64,000 nt of DNA, taken from assembly GCF_024494565.1 (NCBI RefSeq), contig NZ_JANHDN010000007.1, forward strand, positions 1-64,000, given 5' to 3'. Source of the DNA: Halorubrum rutilum. GTDB lineage: Archaea > Halobacteriota > Halobacteria > Halobacteriales > Haloferacaceae. Positions 8,161-15,635 of the stretch are shown here, one piece after another. A program made the position numbers and the translations under genes. A model generated the notes under the pieces. The model made no database searches, was not told the origin of the DNA, and worked only from the letters and a program-made list of their open reading frames with translations. Each line of letters opens with the position of its first letter. The stretch's first letter is position 1.

Positions 8161-9720
8161 CTACGCGTCGCCGGCCGCGGCCACCGCCTCCTCGACGGCC
8201 GCCTCGACGTCCGCGATCAGCTCGTCGACCGCGTCGCTCTCGGCGTACACCCTGACGTACGGCTCCGTGCCCGAGGGGCGGACGAGCGCCCACGACGCGT
8301 CCGGGAACTCCAGCCGGACCCCGTGCTCGGTGCTCGCGGTCGCGTCGGGGAAGGCCGCCGGGAGCGCGGTCTCCAGCCGCTCCATCGCCCCGGCCTTCGC
8401 GTCGTCGGGGCAGTCGACGCTGACCTTGCGGTACGGCCGCTCGGTGATCGGCTCGCGGAGCCCGTCGAGCCCCTCGTCGGCGACGAGCCGGGCGATCACG
8501 GCCGCCGACGCGACCCCGTCGATCCACTCGCCGTGAGCGACGTGGACGTGCTTCCACGGCTCGGCGGCGAAGACGACGCGGGTGTCGGTTCCCACCTCGC
8601 CGGCGGCGCCCGCCTCCCCGACCGCGCCCGCCTCGCCGAGGGCGCCGGCGTCGTCGGCGTCCGCCCGGACCGCGGCGATGCCCTCGTGGAGCGCGCCGAG
8701 CCGCACGCGCTCGACGCGCCCGCCCGCCTCGCGGACGCGCTCGTCGATCCGGCCCGAGGCGTTCGGCGTCGTGACGACCACGGGGTCGGCGGCGTCGCTC
8801 GCGCGCGTGTACCGCTCCGCGAGCAGCGCGAGGACGGTGTCCTCGTGGACCACCTCGCCGTCGGCGTCGACGACCACGATCCGGTCGGCGTCGCCGTCGT
8901 GACCGATCCCGAAGGCGAACCCCTCGGCCTCGGCGTCGCCGTCGCCTCCGGCGTCGCCCTCGCCGCCCGCGTCCGGACGCCCCGGCTCCGCGACGCCCTC
9001 GTTCGCGTCGGCGACGAACGCCCGGAGGTCGCGGAGCGTCTCCGGGGTCGGCTTGCTCCCGCGGCCGGGGAAGTGGCCGTCGACGTTCCCGTTGAGCGTG
9101 ACGACGTCGGCGCCGAGCTCGCGGAGCACGGTCGGCGTCGCGGGGGCGGCCATCCCGTTCCCGCAGTCGACCGCGACCCGGAGCCCGTCGAGCGGGGCGC
9201 CGAACCGCTCGGCGTACGCGACGACGTCGGCGAGGTAGCCGCCGAGCGGCTCGACGCGCTCGGACTCGGTCCACGCGTCCCACGCCGCCGGCGGCGCCTC
9301 GCCCGCCACGCGCTCCTCGACGGCGCGCTCGGCCTCGCGGTCGAACTCGCTGCCGTCCCGGAACAGCTTGACCCCGTTGTCGGTCGGGGGGTTGTGCGAG
9401 GCGGTGAGCATGACGCCGTAGCGCCCCCGCGAGGCGTGCGCGAGCGCCGGCGTCGGCAACTGCCCGGCGCGCAGCACTCGCACCCCGCCCGACGCGAGCC
9501 CGGACTCGGTCGCAGCCGCGAGCGCGGGGCCGGTGACGCGGCCGTCGCGGGCGAGCACGATCTCGGCGGGATGCGCGTCGTCCGCGTCCGACCCGTCTCC
9601 GTCGCTCTCGGCGTCCGCTCGTATCTCCGCCGCGACGGCGCGTCCCACCGCGAGCGCGAGCTCGGGGGTGACCCGCTCCGTCGCGCTCCCGCGGATCCCC
9701 GCGGTTCCGAACAGGTCCAT
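8161..9720 (-). CDS. Phosphohexomutase (phosphoglucosamine/phosphomannomutase family)
   Basis: A 519-aa enzyme of the alpha-D-phosphohexomutase superfamily that interconverts sugar 1- and 6-phosphates for nucleotide-sugar synthesis. The N-terminus MDLFGTAGIRG is the usual family start. The catalytic phosphoserine loop is VMLTASHNPPTDNGVK and the metal-binding loop is GHDGDADRIVVVD. The C-terminal phosphate-binding segment VRPSGTEPYVRVYAE is intact. Two low-complexity acidic inserts (Asp/Ala/Gly-rich near 55-65 and 250-265; Glu/Ala/Gly repeats near 355-375) lengthen it beyond the usual 450 residues. Whether it prefers glucosamine, mannose or glucose phosphate cannot be decided. Confidence 0.88.
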   Translation of the reverse strand: MDLFGTAGIRGSATERVTPELALAVGRAVAAEIRADAESDGDGSDADDAHPAEIVLARDGRVTGPALAAATESGLASGGVRVLRAGQLPTPALAHASRGRYGVMLTASHNPPTDNGVKLFRDGSEFDREAERAVEERVAGEAPPAAWDAWTESERVEPLGGYLADVVAYAERFGAPLDGLRVAVDCGNGMAAPATPTVLRELGADVVTLNGNVDGHFPGRGSKPTPETLRDLRAFVADANEGVAEPGRPDAGGEGDAGGDGDAEAEGFAFGIGHDGDADRIVVVDADGEVVHEDTVLALLAERYTRASDAADPVVVTTPNASGRIDERVREAGGRVERVRLGALHEGIAAVRADADDAGALGEAGAVGEAGAAGEVGTDTRVVFAAEPWKHVHVAHGEWIDGVASAAVIARLVADEGLDGLREPITERPYRKVSVDCPDDAKAGAMERLETALPAAFPDATASTEHGVRLEFPDASWALVRPSGTEPYVRVYAESDAVDELIADVEAAVEEAVAAAGDA

Positions 9721-9866
9721 ACCCGGCGTGTCGGCGGCCGTTCGTTAGAAGTCGTCGGTTGCGGACCGTCGTCGGTCTCTTCCCGATCGGCGGCCGCCGG
9801 CCTTCGGTTGAAACGGGCGATCCCTCGGCGCCGCGTTTAAGCCGGCGGCGGGCGCACGCTCTCGCG

Positions 9867-10145
9867 ATGACCGACCGCACGCGAGCACACGTGTACGTCT
9901 CGGGGCGCGTGCAGGGCGTCTACTACCGGGCGACGACCCGCGACACCGCCCGCGAGAAGGGGGTCGACGGCTGGGTGCGCAACCTCGACGACGGGCGCGT
10001 CGAGGCCGTCTTCGAGGGGCCGGAGGACGCGGTCCGCGAGATGGTCGCGTGGTGCGAGACGGGGAGCAAAGCGGCCGACGTCGACGAGGTCGACGCGACG
10101 TACGAGCCGCCCGAGGGACTGGACGGGTTCGAGGTGCGGTGGTAG
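9867..10145 (+). CDS. acyP: Acylphosphatase
   Basis: A 92-aa acylphosphatase that hydrolyses carboxyl-phosphate bonds. The catalytic signature VSGRVQGVYYRATTRDTA carries the phosphate-binding Arg (in VQGVYYR), and the second motif GWVRNLDDGRVEAVFEG carries the catalytic Asn. Length is typical. ATG 9867 follows a TTTAAG box about 30 bases upstream, so the transcript is probably leaderless. It is divergent from the phosphohexomutase, whose start is 147 bases away. Confidence 0.92.
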   Translation: MTDRTRAHVYVSGRVQGVYYRATTRDTAREKGVDGWVRNLDDGRVEAVFEGPEDAVREMVAWCETGSKAADVDEVDATYEPPEGLDGFEVRW

Positions 10146-10173
10146 CTCGACCCCAGGCGACCGCTCCGCGCGG

Positions 10174-10635
10174 CTACGGCGCGACCGGGTCGTTCGGCGG
10201 GTCGCGGACGCCGAGCTCCTCCAGGGCGCGCAGCACGACGATCGCCTCGACCACGTCGCGCTCCTCGGTGTAGGGGTCGTCGACGGCGTCGAGCGTCGCC
10301 TCGGCCTCCGCGGCGAGCCTGGACTCCAGCTCCGTCTGGTCGGTCTCGCCCTTCACCGCCGACAGCAGCGCCTCGTGGTCCTCGCGGAGGTCGAGCGAGA
10401 CGTGCGCCGCGTTACACCGCGAGAGCGGATGGGTGTCCATCTCGATGGCGAGGTCGCTCACGAGGTCCCAGTCGTCGGCGCAGAAGCGAAGGGTCACCGT
10501 CCCGACGACGTCGCGCCACGAGATGGGGTCGCCGTTCTCCATCAGCCCGAGCGCCCGCGGCGGCACCGCGATCCGGGTGTGGGTCTCGTCGCGACCGCAG
10601 AGGCAACAGGGGGTGTTCTTCAGTCCGGCGTACAC
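10174..10635 (-). CDS. Conserved haloarchaeal protein of unknown function
   Basis: A 153-aa acidic protein I do not recognise beyond its haloarchaeal character. It opens MYAGLKNTPCCLCGRD, with three closely spaced cysteines (10, 11 and 13) that with Cys51 (RFCADDWDL) or Cys74 (SRCNAAH) could bind a metal. The C-terminal half is helical and Asp/Glu-rich. It converges on the acylphosphatase gene and is read away from the mobile element whose left end lies 72 bases upstream of its start, so the insertion may affect its promoter region. Confidence 0.65.
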   Translation of the reverse strand: MYAGLKNTPCCLCGRDETHTRIAVPPRALGLMENGDPISWRDVVGTVTLRFCADDWDLVSDLAIEMDTHPLSRCNAAHVSLDLREDHEALLSAVKGETDQTELESRLAAEAEATLDAVDDPYTEERDVVEAIVVLRALEELGVRDPPNDPVAP

Positions 10636-10698
10636 GCCTGCTCGTACGGGTCGGAGGGTACTGTGCGTTTCGCCGTCGAGGGCCCTCTCCTCGAATAC

Positions 10699-10706
10699 AC
10701 TGTACA
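10699..10706. repeat. Left target-site duplication of the kinase element
   Basis: The octamer ACTGTACA sits directly outside the left terminal inverted repeat and is repeated exactly at 14729-14736 outside the right one. An 8-bp duplication fits IS6-family transposition. Confidence 0.9.
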
Positions 10707-10726
10707 GGCTCTGTTGAAATCCTCAG
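10707..10726. repeat. Left terminal inverted repeat of the kinase element
   Basis: Twenty bases (GGCTCTGTTGAAATCCTCAG) are the exact reverse complement of 14709-14728. Partial similarity continues for a few more bases (a TGATA in both ends). Confidence 0.92.
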
Positions 10727-10836
10727 ATGCTGATAGGAACCAGCTGCTGAATACAGAGGGTATACTCAGCAAGATCTTGGCCACCACCCCCATATATAGA
10801 ACAAAAAGTGGTGCTTCAACCGGAGATGGTGCACGA

Positions 10837-10858
10837 TTTTAATATGCTTACACGTGTA
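10837..10858 (+). promoter_or_regulatory. Promoter region with palindrome before kinase 1
   Basis: A TATA-like TTTTAATATG at about 10837-10846 lies 31-40 bases before the ATG at 10877. A 10-base perfect palindrome TACACGTGTA (10849-10858) lies between it and the start codon, where a repressor would block initiation. Another AT-rich stretch, CATATATAG, is near 10790. Confidence 0.45.
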
Positions 10859-10876
10859 CTGGACTCATTATAATCG

Positions 10877-12313
10877 ATGGATAACGATACAACCCACCGA
10901 GAGAATAATAATCACAAGCCAGAGTGGTATCGGACGCTCGTTGAGGAGGTAAATGATCTCGTGACAGTCGTCGATACTGACGGGACAATAACCTACGTTA
11001 GTCCGGCCATCACACGGATTCTCGGCTACGATCCCGGCGAATTGGTTGGCCACGAGGGATTCGAATTCGTCCATCCCGAGGATCGGGAGCGAAACGCCGA
11101 CGCGCTGGAGGCTGTTCTCTCAAACCCTTCCGAATCCGAGACTGTTGAAGTCCGATTCCGCCACGCCGACGGCTCGTGGCGCTGGATTGAGGCCACAATG
11201 CGGAATCGAGTTGACGACGATATCATCGATGGGATTCTGCTTAGCAGTCGAGACATTACTGAGCGAAAAGAGCACGAACGCGAAGCGCGAGAGCTTGCCG
11301 AAGAGTACGAAGCCGTTTTGAACAGCGTGGAGGACGCCATCTTTCTGATGAATGTTGAGGAAGATGGGGATGGTGTCCGATTCGAGTTTGAGCGCCTCAG
11401 CCCCTCCTATGAGCGCCAGACTGGGATTACTACCGAGGAAGTACAGGGCCAGACACCACAGGCCGTGTTCGGTGAAGAACAGGGCGCTGAGTTAGCGGCG
11501 AACTATCACCGCTGTGTCAAGGCCGGCGAACCAATCTCGTATCAGGAGGAACTCCGGGTCAGCGAAGGAGCACGATTCTGGCAGACAAAACTTGCGCCGG
11601 TAGTCTCCGATGGTGAGATAACTCGCCTCGTTGGGGTCACTCGGAACGTGACTGAACGCGTCGAACGTGAGCGACAACTACGTCAGCAGAACGAGCGGCT
11701 CGGAGAGTTTGCGAGTGTTATCTCCCACGATTTGCGCAGTCCGCTCAACGTCGCACAGGGTCGCGCTGCACTCCTTGCTGAGCAGGGAGAAAGCGAGCAT
11801 CTTGATCCACTACTACAGGCGCTTGACCGGATGGAGGCGATCGTCGAGGATACGTTGACGCTTGCTCGCCAAGGCGATATAATAAGCGAAACGGAGTCGG
11901 TCAGTTTGACTAACCTTGTCGGGAAATGCTGGGCGACAGTAGACACAGGCGAGGCAACTATTGAGATTGTCGACGAAATGACCTTTCAAGCAGACCCTGA
12001 CCGGTTACGCCACGTGTTCGAGAACCTGTTCCGAAACGCTGTTGAACACGGTGGATCCGACGTGACCGTTCGTGTCGGCTGTCACAACGAACTTGGGATC
12101 TACGTCGAAGACAATGGACCAGGAATTCCAGTCGAAAAGCGTGACGAGGTGCTCGAACCGGGACACTCGTCGGCACAGGGTGGTACTGGTTTCGGGTTAA
12201 CTATCGTAAAACGAATCGTGGAAGCCCACGGCTGGGAGCTGTCTGTAGCTAATGGAACCGATGGTGGAGCACGGTTTGAGTTCGAGATGTCTGAACAAGG
12301 AGAGTTCGTGTAA
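10877..12313 (+). CDS. PAS-PAS sensor histidine kinase (element-borne, kinase 1)
   Basis: A 478-aa soluble histidine kinase with no membrane segment. A PAS/PAC domain spans about 16-130 (ends SSRDITERK), a second PAS about 140-260 (ends VTRNVTER), then a dimerisation/phosphoacceptor domain with the H-box VISHDLRSPLNVAQG (His284) and an ATPase domain with N-box FENLFRNAVEHGG (Asn387), G1 EDNGPGIP and G2 GGTGFGLTIVKRIVEAHGW. All catalytic residues are present. PAS sensing of a small ligand, redox state or light is typical, but the signal cannot be told. No response regulator lies next to it. Composition differs from the chromosome, consistent with carriage on the mobile element. Confidence 0.9.
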   Translation: MDNDTTHRENNNHKPEWYRTLVEEVNDLVTVVDTDGTITYVSPAITRILGYDPGELVGHEGFEFVHPEDRERNADALEAVLSNPSESETVEVRFRHADGSWRWIEATMRNRVDDDIIDGILLSSRDITERKEHEREARELAEEYEAVLNSVEDAIFLMNVEEDGDGVRFEFERLSPSYERQTGITTEEVQGQTPQAVFGEEQGAELAANYHRCVKAGEPISYQEELRVSEGARFWQTKLAPVVSDGEITRLVGVTRNVTERVERERQLRQQNERLGEFASVISHDLRSPLNVAQGRAALLAEQGESEHLDPLLQALDRMEAIVEDTLTLARQGDIISETESVSLTNLVGKCWATVDTGEATIEIVDEMTFQADPDRLRHVFENLFRNAVEHGGSDVTVRVGCHNELGIYVEDNGPGIPVEKRDEVLEPGHSSAQGGTGFGLTIVKRIVEAHGWELSVANGTDGGARFEFEMSEQGEFV

Positions 12314-12575
12314 GGTTATGTATAATTCCCGACCCATGATTGAGAAGTGCGACCTCAACTACTGAGCGCAGCGTGTAGGAGATAAGCGCCCTGTACCTCG
12401 CACGACTATCCAGACACTCCTCTGAGTTGGCAGAATCCTCGACGATCAATACGCACTCTTCACCGGTCAGCTGTTTCAGTCGAGAATACATCTGAAGAGT
12501 GGGATTTCAACAGAGCCAAAACTTTAGTCTGCTTGGGCAAGTCGTTGTTTTGAGACCTGAGATGCGAGACAAATC
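12314..12575. other. Noncoding gap between the two element kinases
   Basis: This stretch contains the internal terminus at 12502-12517. On the minus strand an 80-codon open frame starts at 12491, ten bases inside that terminus, and runs back to 12249 over the end of kinase 1. It has no recognised motif and might be a scrap of a transposase-like gene or nothing at all. A CTTTAG stretch at 12521-12526 may belong to the promoter of kinase 2. Confidence 0.4.
12502..12517. repeat. Internal third copy of the element terminus
   Basis: GGATTTCAACAGAGCC matches the outer 16 bases of the right end (14713-14728) exactly and in the same orientation. With the left end it bounds a 1.8-kb unit containing only kinase 1. 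The bases after it (AAAACTTT) do not match the ACTGTACA duplication. Confidence 0.85.
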
Positions 12576-14516
12576 ATGAGTGAGACCCCGCCAACCAGAC
12601 TGGTTCTCCAGAGCCTTCTTGACGCCACAGCCGAGGTTGCGCTTTTGATCGACTCGGACGGTCTTGTCGTTGAGGAACTCCGGAACGACAGCGATCACGA
12701 GTTACTCGACGATGGCGGCGAAGAGCTGACAAGCAAGACGCTGTGGAACGCGCTTCGGTCCTCTCAGCTTGAGCATCTCCGTACCACCATCGAAGAGGTA
12801 TTCGACTGTGGAGAGACACGGCCGGCCGACATTCAGATCGGCGTCGAGGGAAAAACGAGACAAGTAGAGGGGACGGTGAGTCCAGTCGGTGACGGAGAGC
12901 CTCGCTTTGCGTTGTTGACGATCGAGGACACTACCCAGCAAATGAACAGACAGCGTGCTCGTGATCTACTCAGCCGGGTCTTCGAGGTCGCTCCCATTGG
13001 TATCGTTGTCGTAGAACCGTCTGGGAACATATCACGGGCGAATAGGCGTGCCGAAAATATTCTTAATCTAGAACGAGAAGAAATCACCGATCGGACGTAC
13101 AAAGATCAAGAGTGGAATATAACCTATGACGACGGCACACCGATTGCTTCCGACGAGCACCCAGTGACGAAAGTCCTACAGACTGGAGAGCCAGTTCTCG
13201 GCTTAGAACATTGGATCGAATTGCCGGATGGGACAAAAAAGTGGCTCTCAAGCCACTCTGCTCCGGTGTTGGACGAGGAGGGTGACGTTGAGTGTGTCGT
13301 GGTCGGACTCGACGACATCACTCACGTGAAGTCTCGCGAAGAGCGACTGGAATGGCTGGTTAGAAGCGAGGAACTGGCGGACATCGGCGGTTGGGAGCTT
13401 GATCTCAACACAGACATCCTCAGGGGAACGGCCGGCATGAGCCAACTACACGGAGATGACGACTATCCCCTCCCACTAGAGGAGGTCATCACACTGTATC
13501 ACCCTGATGACCGTCAAGACATACGTGACGCGATCACCGCTTGTCGGGAGGAAGGCTCTCCGTTCGAGATTGAGGCCCGACGGCGGACAGCTGACGGGTA
13601 CGAACGCTGGGTCCGTGTGGCTGGAGAGCGTGTCGAAGAAGAGGGAACAGAGAAAGTCCGCGGTATCCTCCGAGACATCACGGTTGATAAGGAACGTGAG
13701 CAGCGACTCAGCGTGATGAATCGGGTATTACGGCATAATATCAGGAACCGTGCGAATGTCATACTCGGGCATGCTGATCTGGTGAAGGACGAGCTGGAGA
13801 AACTCAATGTCCCGGAAGAAATAAAAACAGAACGACAGGAACTACTGGACTCGATCGAGAAGACATCAAAAGAAGGTCGGGATCTCCAGTCCGAGGTTCG
13901 CCTGTTGGAGAATTTATTGGCTGACCTACAACAGTCGTCTGTAGAACGGGCTGAGACGGGTGTTGACATGATCAGGACTACCTCGGTAGACCTCACGGAG
14001 CTATCCGAGAAGGTGCGTGCTTTTGACGACGCAATTGACCGTATCGGCACTGTGGATAATGTCGAACTCAGCTCGGTCATCGGTGCCTTGGTCACCGAGT
14101 ACGGCGAAGAGTTTCCCGAGGCCGAAATCAACGTTACCGGCGACGACGTGACGGTGACCGGTGACCGAGAGGTGCTTCGCGTGATCCTTCAGATGCCTAT
14201 TGAGAACGCACTCCAACACTGTGAGGCACCGGAGCTGAGCATCTCAGTGACCGCGCCGTCGTCAAGATCGGACCGGGTTGTTGTCAGCATCAAAGACGAC
14301 GGACCTGGAATCCCCGAGTTAGAGAAGCGCTCGTTAGAAAATGCTCAAGAGACACCAACGGCTCACAGCACAGGCATCGGACTGTGGACGATGCAGTGGC
14401 TCACCCGACGTATCGGAGGAGCAGTGTCCGTAGCCGAAAACACACACGGTGGAACGACGGTCGAATTGGAACTACCCATCTCCTTCGAGAGTAAACAGGC
14501 CCTCTCGTCGGAGTAG
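12576..14516 (+). CDS. Multi-PAS sensor histidine kinase (element-borne, kinase 2)
   Basis: A 646-aa soluble kinase with three PAS-like units: about 8-122, 128-250 (ends GLDDITHVK) and 255-372 (a PAS-3 type, ends ILRDITVDK). The H-box is the haloarchaeal form MNRVLRHNIRNRANVILGH with His387. The catalytic domain has N-box PIENALQHCEAP, G1 KDDGPGIPELE and G2 HSTGIGLWTMQWLTRRIGG. This H-box type is shared with the chromosomal kinase at 54171, whereas kinase 1 has the canonical SHDLRSPLN form. ATG 12576 begins MSETPPTRLV. No partner regulator is encoded in the element, so it probably phosphorylates chromosomal regulators or acts through protein contacts. Confidence 0.9.
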   Translation: MSETPPTRLVLQSLLDATAEVALLIDSDGLVVEELRNDSDHELLDDGGEELTSKTLWNALRSSQLEHLRTTIEEVFDCGETRPADIQIGVEGKTRQVEGTVSPVGDGEPRFALLTIEDTTQQMNRQRARDLLSRVFEVAPIGIVVVEPSGNISRANRRAENILNLEREEITDRTYKDQEWNITYDDGTPIASDEHPVTKVLQTGEPVLGLEHWIELPDGTKKWLSSHSAPVLDEEGDVECVVVGLDDITHVKSREERLEWLVRSEELADIGGWELDLNTDILRGTAGMSQLHGDDDYPLPLEEVITLYHPDDRQDIRDAITACREEGSPFEIEARRRTADGYERWVRVAGERVEEEGTEKVRGILRDITVDKEREQRLSVMNRVLRHNIRNRANVILGHADLVKDELEKLNVPEEIKTERQELLDSIEKTSKEGRDLQSEVRLLENLLADLQQSSVERAETGVDMIRTTSVDLTELSEKVRAFDDAIDRIGTVDNVELSSVIGALVTEYGEEFPEAEINVTGDDVTVTGDREVLRVILQMPIENALQHCEAPELSISVTAPSSRSDRVVVSIKDDGPGIPELEKRSLENAQETPTAHSTGIGLWTMQWLTRRIGGAVSVAENTHGGTTVELELPISFESKQALSSE

Positions 14517-14708
14517 TGTATCACTTGTAGTAGGACTCGTGTCGGGTATGTACGCTCAGGGTTATTACAATCGGTTTTTGTATACTTTGGCGAGTATTGA
14601 GGCTACACCGCACATACTTTATTGATACGGAGCAATAGCCGGCACCTCATTTTTCGGGTGCCCGACACGCGCCCTCTATTCAGCACGGCTCCGAAAACAT
14701 ATCACCTA
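14517..14708. other. Noncoding tail of the kinase element
   Basis: AT-rich DNA between the stop of kinase 2 and the right terminal repeat, with no supported gene. It includes the hairpin at 14641-14662 and several TATA-like runs (TTTTTGTATAC near 14576, CTTTATTGAT near 14618). Confidence 0.5.
14641..14662 (+). terminator. Candidate hairpin terminator of kinase 2
   Basis: GGCACC (14641-14646) pairs with GGTGCC (14657-14662) around a T-rich ten-base loop, 125 bases after the kinase 2 stop. Archaeal termination usually needs a T-run; here the T-run is in the loop, so the call is tentative. Confidence 0.35.
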
Positions 14709-14728
14709 CTGAGGATTTCAACAGAGCC
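14709..14728. repeat. Right terminal inverted repeat of the kinase element
   Basis: CTGAGGATTTCAACAGAGCC is the exact reverse complement of 10707-10726 and is followed immediately by the second ACTGTACA. Confidence 0.92.
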
Positions 14729-14736
14729 ACTGTACA
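14729..14736. repeat. Right target-site duplication of the kinase element
   Basis: ACTGTACA, identical to 10699-10706. Removing 10707-14736 restores one copy and joins the flanking GC-rich DNA. Confidence 0.9.
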
Positions 14737-14774
14737 GGAACGAACGGCCGCGTCGGCTCTGATGCATGGGAGGC

Positions 14775-15026
14775 GGTGCGGCGGCGCGTGCCGGTGAGCG
14801 GCCGACAGGCCGTGAACCGCACGCGCGAGGGAGTCGGTGGTCCGGAGCGAAGCGGAGGACCACCGACGAGGCTGGGGAGGCGTGAGGCTGCGGTGCTGTC
14901 CGGGACGGGACTCAAAGGGGCAGCCGTGAGGCGGGCGCAGGGAACGTAAGCACCGCAGGGAGCGAGTAAAACGAGCGACTGAGGAGCGCAGCGAGCGTGT
15001 GCCCGCCTCACGGCTGGGGCTTTGGA
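14775..15026 (+). repeat. Structured dispersed repeat, copy A
   Basis: About 250 bases match, in reverse complement, the region 60839-61085. Conserved blocks are GCGCCGGTGAGCG-like, CGAGGCTGGGGAGGCGTGAG, AAAGGGGCAGCCG, CGCAGCGAGCGTG and GGCTGGGGCTTTGGA. Between them are stems: 14799-14803 with 14808-14812; 14833-14843 with 14857-14867 (11 bp, perfect); and 14921-14936 with 15001-15016 (16 bp, perfect) enclosing a 64-base region. The arms differ in sequence from copy B but still pair, which points to a conserved RNA or DNA structure rather than a protein. It begins 38 bases from the kinase element. Confidence 0.75.
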
Positions 15027-15176
15027 AGTGGTCAGCGTCGATCCAGCACCAGTCACGTATAGCCGAGCGGCTGTGATTTTAGAGGTGTTCACCGCGATTC
15101 CGACCGTTCATGAACAGAGGGTCACAGAATCGACTCTCAGTTACAAACAACCGACGTTCCCGCAACTGAGCTCCTA
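15027..15176. other. Noncoding gap after repeat copy A
   Basis: This completes the 660-base stretch from 14517 without a gene. It is moderately AT-rich and holds no supported coding frame; it ends at the stop codon of the HxlR gene. Confidence 0.5.
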
Positions 15177-15566
15177 CTATCCGCTACATTCGGCGAGCCA
15201 CTCGTGCGCCCACTCGTCGATCTCCTCGAAGACGGGCGCGAGCGACTCCCCCTTTGGAGTGAGGCTGTAGTACGTCGCCACCGGCGACTCCTCCTCCAGC
15301 CGCCGGTCGACGAACCCCGTCTCCTGGAGGTCGTCGAGCACGCGCGAGAGCGTGCGGGCGTTCGCGTCCGTCTCGCGCTTGAGCTCGTTGAAGCGCGACT
15401 CGCCGTTCAACAGCTCGTGGAGGACGACGAGCCGCCAGCGCGAGCCGATCTGTTCGAGCGAGTCGACGACGGGACACGCGGAGGCCGGGGCCGAGGACGT
15501 GTCCGTCTCAGCCTCCGTATCGGTCGTTTCCGCCGGGTCGGAGCCGGCGAGTTCCTGCGATGACAT
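15177..15566 (-). CDS. HxlR/DUF24 family transcriptional regulator
   Basis: A 129-aa winged-helix regulator. After a disordered acidic N-terminus of about 30 residues, the HxlR domain begins CPVVDSLEQIGSRWRLVVLHELL, with helix-turn-helix RFNELKRETDANARTLSRVLDDL and wing PVATYYSLTPKGES. Cys31 occupies the position of the redox-active Cys6 of Bacillus YodB (CPKMESAF...), and a second cysteine, Cys127, lies near the C-terminus as in the YodB family. It is divergent from doxX, 69 bases away, and the pair with the VOC gene resembles the YodB/CatDE quinone-stress locus. It probably represses doxX by binding in the shared promoter region; thiol control is inferred. Confidence 0.88.
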   Translation of the reverse strand: MSSQELAGSDPAETTDTEAETDTSSAPASACPVVDSLEQIGSRWRLVVLHELLNGESRFNELKRETDANARTLSRVLDDLQETGFVDRRLEEESPVATYYSLTPKGESLAPVFEEIDEWAHEWLAECSG

Positions 15567-15600
15567 CGGTGTTACCTACTTACCCTTTTGTCCGGGAAGC

Positions 15601-15625
15601 GATAAATAGGTTACGTCCGTATACG
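15601..15625 (+). promoter_or_regulatory. doxX promoter with operator-like palindrome
   Basis: A TATA-like GATAAATAGG (15601-15610) is centred about 30 bases before the ATG at 15636, so the transcript is near-leaderless. The 8-base palindrome CGTATACG (15618-15625) lies between the two, flanked by TACGT and GTTAC repeats. This is where a repressor such as the divergent HxlR protein would act. Confidence 0.5.
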
Positions 15626-15635
15626 TAGTTACACG

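Larger units (their letters stand above)
10707..14728. mobile_element. 4.0-kb transposase-less element carrying two histidine kinases
   Basis: A 4022-bp segment is bounded by perfect 20-bp terminal inverted repeats (10707-10726 and 14709-14728; end GGCTCTGTTGAAATCC...) and flanked by identical 8-bp octamers ACTGTACA. The termini resemble IS6-family ends (IS26 begins GGCACTGTTGCAAA) and the 8-bp duplication agrees. Inside are two complete PAS histidine kinase genes and noncoding DNA, but no transposase. Base composition is clearly lower in GC than the flanks and codon third positions are mixed, showing foreign origin. A third, internal right-type end lies at 12502-12517. It must have moved with a transposase supplied in trans, or is a decayed composite. 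Confidence 0.85.

Noticed and set aside
10707..14728. Plasmid or virus integration
   Set aside because: No integrase, replication gene or tRNA attachment site; the ends and 8-bp duplication point to transposition.
14718..15092. Open frame of 124 codons across repeat copy A, with a similar-looking frame at 60802-61101 in copy B
   Set aside because: The similarity follows the DNA repeat, and the changes preserve hairpin pairing rather than amino acids. I treat both as non-coding.
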